The position numbers and the translations under genes were made by a program. DNA of 64,000 bases from Jejuia sp040720935. Its GTDB lineage: Bacteria; Bacteroidota; Bacteroidia; Flavobacteriales; Flavobacteriaceae. Shown here one piece after another: positions 59,349 to 64,000 of this stretch (its first letter is position 1; each line of letters opens with the position of its first letter). The DNA is taken from assembly GCF_040720935.1 (NCBI RefSeq), contig NZ_JBFDAE010000017.1:1-64000 (forward strand). Direction: 5' to 3'. Under the pieces are notes generated by a model. It searched no databases. It was not told the DNA's origin and was given only the letters and a program-made list of their open reading frames with translations.

Positions 59349-60221
59349 CTACTTTTGGTTTTTTAACTTAGTGCGCTGCACCTCTTCAATATCCAAAACA
59401 TCTTTGCTTTTGTAAGTAAGTGCATTAAATACGGCATTTAAATCCCTGCTAAGCTTACGAAGCCCCATAGGTTCTAGAGACGCAGCATGATCGGTGCCTT
59501 TCCAAGTTCTATCGAGCGTATAATGTCTCTCAATAATTGGTGTACCCAAGGTATATGCAGCGATATCTACCGCAATACCTAAATGATGTCCTGAAAACCC
59601 GATTTGCTTAACAGTATCTCCATATTCGTTATGCAATAAATTAATATCCAACAAGCAAACATCCTCAAAAGGCACAGGATACCCGGATGTGCAATTGTAA
59701 AGCACCAAATCCTTACTTCTTTCTCTAGTATGAAAAAGAGCGACAAGGTCTTTAATTTCTTGTTTTGTTGTCATTCCTGTTGAGATATGTATCTCTCCTT
59801 TATAATTGCCACAAAGCCATTCCAACATCTCAAAATTATTATTACATGCCGAAGGAATTTTTATAAAATCCGGACGCAACGAAGCTATTTCTTTTGCTGA
59901 AGTAAGATCCCAAACAGAAGAAGAATACACAATACCAATCTCTTCACAATATCTTTTTAATTCGTTATGTTGTTCCAAAGAAAACTCAAGATATTCTCGG
60001 TGTGCTCCATAGGTGTTTCCGTAAGAATTTACTGGATTTGGATGTGGTGCATCATATTGGGATTTAGTCAATAATTCTATATTATTTCGCTTTTGAAACT
60101 TTACAGCATTAACATTACAAAATATCTTCGCAACCTTAATCATTTCTTTTGCAATTTCCATATCGCCTTTATGGTTGCACCCTATTTCTGCAATTATAAA
60201 TGGTTTTGAGTATCTACTCAT
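59349..60221 (-). CDS. N-acetylneuraminate synthase-type enzyme (NeuB domain only)
   Basis: Condenses phosphoenolpyruvate with an amino sugar to make a nonulosonic acid. 290 residues: PFIIAEIGCNHKGDMEIAKEMIKVAK, VKFQKR, FIKIPSACNNNFEMLEWLC, STGMTTKQEI, LYNCTSGYPVPFEDV, IGFSGHH and IIERHYTLDRTWKGTDHAASLEP. The C-terminal SAF domain found in most NeuB proteins (about 345 residues) is absent. Overlaps the NeuA-type gene by eight bases. Confidence 0.92.
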   Translation of the reverse strand: MSRYSKPFIIAEIGCNHKGDMEIAKEMIKVAKIFCNVNAVKFQKRNNIELLTKSQYDAPHPNPVNSYGNTYGAHREYLEFSLEQHNELKRYCEEIGIVYSSSVWDLTSAKEIASLRPDFIKIPSACNNNFEMLEWLCGNYKGEIHISTGMTTKQEIKDLVALFHTRERSKDLVLYNCTSGYPVPFEDVCLLDINLLHNEYGDTVKQIGFSGHHLGIAVDIAAYTLGTPIIERHYTLDRTWKGTDHAASLEPMGLRKLSRDLNAVFNALTYKSKDVLDIEEVQRTKLKNQK

Positions 60222-61374
60222 AGCGCTTATTATATTTTATTATGAGATCGCAAGCTTCTCTAATTGCGCCAGATCCTCCATTACTATTTAAAACTATATC
60301 AGAATATCTTTTAATAACCGTCATCGCATTATTTGGAGCCATGGACCAACCAACAAAACACATTGTTGCCAAATCATTTATATCGTCTCCCAAATATGCA
60401 ATGTTACCAGTATCGATCTTGTATTTCTCTACCAATTGAAGCATTTGTGCATATTTATCTTTAACACCTAGATACACATCGTTAATCTTTAATTTTTTCA
60501 TTCGGGCAGCTACTAATGGCGAATTCTCAGAAGTCATCACTATGACTTCAACACCTAACTCTCTTATAATCTCCAGCCCCATTCCATCACGCATATCAAA
60601 GTTTTTACTAAGCTCTCCTTTTTCAGTAAAAGCAACCTTTCCATCTGTAAACACACCGTCAACATCTAAAAACAAGTGCGTAATTGGCTTGCTAGTTTTA
60701 GTTCTAATTAATCGATCAATTAATAACTGTTCTACCATTTTCCAATCGGTTTCGTCATCAATTTCATGGTATGAGTCTTCGGGCATTTCTACTATAGCGA
60801 TGTTCCCACTTATCCTGTTATTGCTTTTTTGAAGTGCTTTTTTTGAAGTTACATAAACAGCTCCATTTTCAATTAACAACCCTTCAAAATCCTGTCTTCG
60901 AGGTCTATTATTATAATCATAATTTATTGGCGTACCATTTGATTGCCACGCAAAACGATGTGTTTTAACTACTGAAAGTGCTGCATCAAATCCTTCTGAT
61001 AATTTACTTAAAGATGCATTAATATCTTGATATGTCGTAAGTGGAGATGTAGCTTGAAGCAAACAAAATGTATCAAAATTATAGTCAATCTTTTCGCAAT
61101 ATTCTAAAATTGCAAACTCAGTTGATGCGGTATCTTCTGCGCTTTCGGTACTGCGGGCCATGACCACTACTTTATCTGTCCAATTGTAATTTTCACGAAT
61201 ATAATTGGCAACGATGGTATCGTCGGTATAGACAACTATTTCATCAAGATTAGAAAAAATGGCCTCGGTAAGTACCCAGGAAAACAATGGGCGGCCAGCC
61301 ATTTTTCGTTTGTTTTTATTCGGAATTCCTTTAGAACCTTTTCTAAGGGGTATAAAACCTATAGTTTTTGACAT
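60214..61374 (-). CDS. CMP-nonulosonic acid synthetase fused to a HAD phosphatase
   Basis: 386 residues with two domains. Residues 1-225: acylneuraminate cytidylyltransferase (IGFIPLRKGSKGIPNKNKRKMAGRPL, LLQATSPLTT, FEGLLIENGAVYVT). Residues 232-385: KDO-8-phosphate-phosphatase-like HAD domain (HLFLDVDGVFTDGKVAFTEKGE with Asp237/Asp239, VIVMTSENSPLVAARMKKLKI, IAYLGDDINDLATM). It activates the sialic-type sugar with CTP and probably removes the 9-phosphate. Animal CMP-sialate synthetases have a similar layout. Overlaps neuB-type gene by eight bases. Confidence 0.93.
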   Translation of the reverse strand: MSKTIGFIPLRKGSKGIPNKNKRKMAGRPLFSWVLTEAIFSNLDEIVVYTDDTIVANYIRENYNWTDKVVVMARSTESAEDTASTEFAILEYCEKIDYNFDTFCLLQATSPLTTYQDINASLSKLSEGFDAALSVVKTHRFAWQSNGTPINYDYNNRPRRQDFEGLLIENGAVYVTSKKALQKSNNRISGNIAIVEMPEDSYHEIDDETDWKMVEQLLIDRLIRTKTSKPITHLFLDVDGVFTDGKVAFTEKGELSKNFDMRDGMGLEIIRELGVEVIVMTSENSPLVAARMKKLKINDVYLGVKDKYAQMLQLVEKYKIDTGNIAYLGDDINDLATMCFVGWSMAPNNAMTVIKRYSDIVLNSNGGSGAIREACDLIIKYNKRYE

Positions 61375-61404
61375 CTTTTTACTTTCGGCTAAGATAAAAT
61401 TTAT

Positions 61405-61434
61405 ATTAAGAATTTAATGCATTAAGTTCTTAAT
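61405..61434. promoter_or_regulatory. 30-base near-perfect palindrome before the NeuA-HAD gene
   Basis: ATTAAGAATTTAATG is followed by its near-exact complement CATTAAGTTCTTAAT; only one symmetric base pair mismatches (T/G). It is centred on TGCA, 30 bases upstream of the NeuA-HAD ATG and after the GT2 stop. It has no T-run, so it is more operator- than terminator-like. Confidence 0.55.
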
Positions 61435-61474
61435 AAGTTATCGTTAAAAACATAATTTACGGTTTTATTCAACC

Positions 61475-62398
61475 TCACTTTTTAGTGTTTTCGGGCAACC
61501 AATAATATTCTGGTTTTGAAAGGTTTTTATATGCATTTAATTCTTCTTTTGTGAATCTATTTGAATGCTTTAATAGTCTCGGAAAATTATAAATCACATC
61601 AAAGCAGGCTTGCAATAACGCAAAAAATGCTCTTATGTCTCCTTTAAACACTTTTAGTTTTAGCTGCATGAACATCGTATATAAAAAGAGTTTTGGTTGC
61701 ATGCGCCATGGGTAGAACAACACATACATATACCATCCTGCACGAATAGCGCGCCGTAGTCGTAACCTATAATCGTTATGCTTTCTTCTTTGTTTTAAAT
61801 TTACCCGATGGTGCACTAAAACTTCTGGTAAATAATGTATCTCCAATCCTTTTTTAAACAATTGGAATGCAGCAAAATCTTCTTCGCCATAAAAAACAAA
61901 CCATTCCAGAAAATTTGGTATGGCTTTCCATGCCTCTGTTCGCATGGCGAACCCAACAGCTCCGAAACCCTGTACCCTTTTAGCTTTCTTAATGGTGTCC
62001 GTTGAAGAAGGTTTTTCCTTATCCCAAAAGGCTCGAAAGGATAACAAAGCTGCTTTTGGATGCTGCTTAAAATAGGCTTCAACAGTCTCTAAAACATGAT
62101 CTGAAATAAAATGGGCATCATCATCGATACTTAGAATGTATGGCGTGGTAACTTTGTTTAAAAGTTTATTTCTTGAAGCGTGAATTCCTTTAGAATTAGC
62201 ATTCCTTAAAACATTTATTTTAGGATAATTTTCAACAATATATTGAAAAGTACCATCTGTTGAGCCATCATCGCAGAGGATACACATTACATCTTCTCGC
62301 TCAATAAGGTATGCTATCTTTTTTAAAGTATATTTTAATTCTGAAAGCCTATTTTTGGTAGCAATTGTTATTGTGAATTTTGCTTTAGGTAAGCTCAT
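61475..62398 (-). CDS. Glycosyltransferase family 2
   Basis: 307 residues: AKFTITIATKNRLSELKYTLKKI, VMCILCDDGSTDGTFQYIVENYP, GIHASRNKLLNKV, ILSIDDDAHF, FVFYGEEDFAAFQLFKKGLEIHYLPEVLVHH. GT-A fold with DDD metal motif. It starts one base after the upstream GT2 stop. Sugar unknown. Confidence 0.92.
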   Translation of the reverse strand: MSLPKAKFTITIATKNRLSELKYTLKKIAYLIEREDVMCILCDDGSTDGTFQYIVENYPKINVLRNANSKGIHASRNKLLNKVTTPYILSIDDDAHFISDHVLETVEAYFKQHPKAALLSFRAFWDKEKPSSTDTIKKAKRVQGFGAVGFAMRTEAWKAIPNFLEWFVFYGEEDFAAFQLFKKGLEIHYLPEVLVHHRVNLKQRRKHNDYRLRLRRAIRAGWYMYVLFYPWRMQPKLFLYTMFMQLKLKVFKGDIRAFFALLQACFDVIYNFPRLLKHSNRFTKEELNAYKNLSKPEYYWLPENTKK

Positions 62399-62399
62399 A

Positions 62400-63410
62400 T
62401 CAATATTTTTTAATCATTTGCTTAGGCAAACCTTTTAATTTTAAAAAAGACTTGTTCAGAAAAGGGATGGAAATAAATTTAACGAACAACCTGTTTTTTA
62501 AAAAGTAACTTAAGGGACTTACCTTGTTTGCTTCATGAAAATTTGATTCTGGATTTTTGAAAACTTCATCAGAAATTGAAATATCCTCCATCCAATTTTC
62601 ATAAGTGTTTCCCAGATGCAACGCAAAATTATCTTGGGTAGTCAATCTCCAATAACCTTTGGTTAGTGGGATTTTGTCTAAATACTTTTCGCTTATCCCT
62701 CCCATTTTAAATTCTATATATGAAACAACATCTTTAAATACATCCTTTTTATAGGTTGCAACAAAATGCCCAGAACCTATTAAAACATTCAAATCATCAT
62801 TAATTTTTAATCCTAAATTATATTTTAAATAATCTTGGTTGTATGTTCTATCCCAGCCTATGCTATCGTAAAATTTCTTTAAAGCTTCTGGGTTCTTCAC
62901 GGCTAAGAATTTAAGATTTTTATTAAAAAAATTATCAAAAATCACATTTCCGCAGTAGGCCTCATACATTTTAAATTGTGGCACAATACCAACCATTCCT
63001 GCTTTTGGCACTTCACTAAATATTTTAATTGTTTCGGCTTGCCAATTTGGAAGAAAAAAAACATCGGCATCGGATATGGTAACCAATTCAATTTTATTTC
63101 CTACCAAACCTTTTAAAATAGCATTTAGCTTTCCTATATTTTCAGTATGGATTACTTCATGAATTTTGTTGGTTTCATATAATTCATTAAGATATTGTAT
63201 AACCTCTTTTGAACTTCCGTTATTAACTATTGTAATAAATGTTTTATCGTGAATGGTATGTAACAAAGAAGTCACGCAACGTTTAAAAACCTTGAGACTA
63301 TCTTTAAAATAACCGTCGTGGTTGGGTATAAATACTGGAATAATTACTTGATGGATATATTCCGTTTTAGCTATTGGTTTGTCTTTATTTGGATTAAATC
63401 CTACTCGCAT
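62400..63410 (-). CDS. Glycosyltransferase family 2
   Basis: 336 residues: HQVIIPVFIPNHDGYFKDSLKVFKRCVTSLLHTIHDKTFITIVNNGS, HTENIGKLNAILKGLVGNKIELVTISDADVFFLPNW (DAD motif), and a C-terminal region with GWDRTYNQDYLKYN. GT-A fold. It follows a GT4-like gene after 45 bases. Sugar unknown. Confidence 0.88.
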   Translation of the reverse strand: MRVGFNPNKDKPIAKTEYIHQVIIPVFIPNHDGYFKDSLKVFKRCVTSLLHTIHDKTFITIVNNGSSKEVIQYLNELYETNKIHEVIHTENIGKLNAILKGLVGNKIELVTISDADVFFLPNWQAETIKIFSEVPKAGMVGIVPQFKMYEAYCGNVIFDNFFNKNLKFLAVKNPEALKKFYDSIGWDRTYNQDYLKYNLGLKINDDLNVLIGSGHFVATYKKDVFKDVVSYIEFKMGGISEKYLDKIPLTKGYWRLTTQDNFALHLGNTYENWMEDISISDEVFKNPESNFHEANKVSPLSYFLKNRLFVKFISIPFLNKSFLKLKGLPKQMIKKY

Positions 63411-63455
63411 TATGATTTAAAAGTTTGCTTTTATTAATAACAGATTACAAAATAT

Positions 63456-64000
63456 TTAAGCACTTAAAATAGCATCAATACTCTTTTTAAAATTCTCATC
63501 GCTAAAATAATCTCCAAATGGATACACAGCTTCATTTGATGTTAATCTATTTTCGATGAGAGCTTTCAACTTTTGCTTGATGTCTTGTTGGTCATTCATA
63601 TGTGCTATAAATTGACCATCTTTTATGATATCCCTAAGTTCACTTCGTAAAGGGGAAATTGACAATATCGGCTTTTTTGTAAATGCTAAAAACGGTGCTT
63701 TCCCTACTAAAATATTACAATAAAGCGGGCCGTTTTCTAATATAATGTTTATATCTGCAATGTACTTTTGCTCATGAGCGGCATTTGAAAAGTTTATGCT
63801 CTTTAAGATTTTAATATTTTCAATTGATTGATATTTTTCTTTTAATCTATTAAACTCTGAGCTTTTTAAGCGTAAAATAAATTCGGTATTATCTCTAAAA
63901 GTCTTGTTAGCTTCTACCAACTCTTTATAACTATCTAAAACTATATCTAAATTTCTACCAAATTGTATGGCACCATGATAAGAAATAGTTACTTTTTTAG
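63456..64000 (-). CDS. Partial glycosyltransferase (GT4-like), C-terminal part
   Basis: At least 181 residues; the reading frame is open to the window edge (VTISYHGAIQFGRNLDIVLDSYKEL at 63930-63997), so the N-terminus lies beyond 64000. The visible part looks like the second half of a GT-B enzyme: FILRLKSSEFNRLKEKY, ADINIILENGPLYCNILVGKAPFLAFTKKPILSISPLRSELRDII and FIAHMNDQQDIKQKLKALIE. A start inside the window (TTG at 63920) is not needed. Part of the glycan operon. Confidence 0.75.
   Translation of the reverse strand, partial: KKVTISYHGAIQFGRNLDIVLDSYKELVEANKTFRDNTEFILRLKSSEFNRLKEKYQSIENIKILKSINFSNAAHEQKYIADINIILENGPLYCNILVGKAPFLAFTKKPILSISPLRSELRDIIKDGQFIAHMNDQQDIKQKLKALIENRLTSNEAVYPFGDYFSDENFKKSIDAILSA

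Noticed and set aside
1..64000. tRNA or rRNA genes
   Set aside because: No cloverleaf with conserved T-arm or rRNA core sequence was recognised by eye; a tRNA or rRNA search would settle it.
46083..64000. Glycan operon as a recent foreign island
   Set aside because: No integrase, transposase or tRNA edge seen, and the right end lies outside the window; variable content alone is normal for such loci.

Overview
The window looks like chromosomal DNA of a marine-type Flavobacteriaceae bacterium (phylum Bacteroidota). The base composition is AT-rich. Promoter -7 elements follow TAnnTTTG. Two secreted proteins end in type IX secretion (T9SS) sorting domains, a PorV-like outer-membrane protein is present, and many families are typical of the group (HTTM, imelysin, DUF4856, DUF3276, DUF4105, DUF4844, YfiT). 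No rRNA, tRNA, CRISPR array, transposase or integrase gene was recognised.

Layout. 1-260: non-coding structured sequence. 264-1736: guaB. 2157-8895 (minus): a probable iron/haem uptake operon, transcribed DUF4856 lipoprotein > imelysin > HTTM membrane protein > FecA-like TonB receptor > haem-binding c-type protein. It has a textbook promoter, three TTATTTAGA boxes and an intrinsic terminator inside it. 9122-18190: HMG-CoA lyase, two T9SS-exported proteins (Spondin_N, M43 metalloprotease), pyrD, pepT and a CehA/McbA metallohydrolase. 18284-21200: a restriction-modification island (PD-(D/E)XK-like nuclease, C5-cytosine methyltransferase, DUF6471) with its own operator-like repeats, followed by a folded attC-like element. 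21209-32856: mostly household genes (YdeI-like, proB/proC with a GNAT gene, yajC/DUF1573/nusB, an ABC exporter, a PUR-like protein, csaA, a thioredoxin-like protein, GNAT, YfiT, a cyclophilin-FKBP fusion). 33078-35302: small accessory genes, namely a GIY-YIG protein and an XRE antitoxin plus AbiEii-like nucleotidyltransferase toxin pair. 35838-45869: recQ, kdsD-tatC, lptB, a DUF4844 lipoprotein, DUF808, pssA, PorV2-like and DUF4105. 46083-64000 (minus): an exopolysaccharide/O-antigen type operon that runs off the right edge.

The surface-glycan operon works as a unit. A NeuB-type synthase and a NeuA-HAD fusion make and activate a nonulosonic (sialic-type) acid. A set of GT2 and GT4 glycosyltransferases assembles the repeat unit on a lipid primed by a WcaJ/WbaP-type glycosylphosphotransferase. 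An O-antigen-ligase/polymerase-like membrane protein is present, and a DPM1-like enzyme is paired with a GT-C transferase that probably decorates the glycan from a polyprenyl-phosphate donor.

The most unusual non-coding content is a rich set of dispersed short palindromes. There are seven G/C-rich hairpins, each with exactly a three-base loop, in two islands; a perfect 26-base inverted repeat; several chromosomal repeat words, one of them inserted inside the HTTM reading frame; and GTTRRRY-type junctions next to accessory genes. The best candidates for something little described are the triloop hairpin family, the DUF6471-linked restriction system with mirrored boundaries, and the DUF4856/imelysin/HTTM uptake operon with its internal attenuator.
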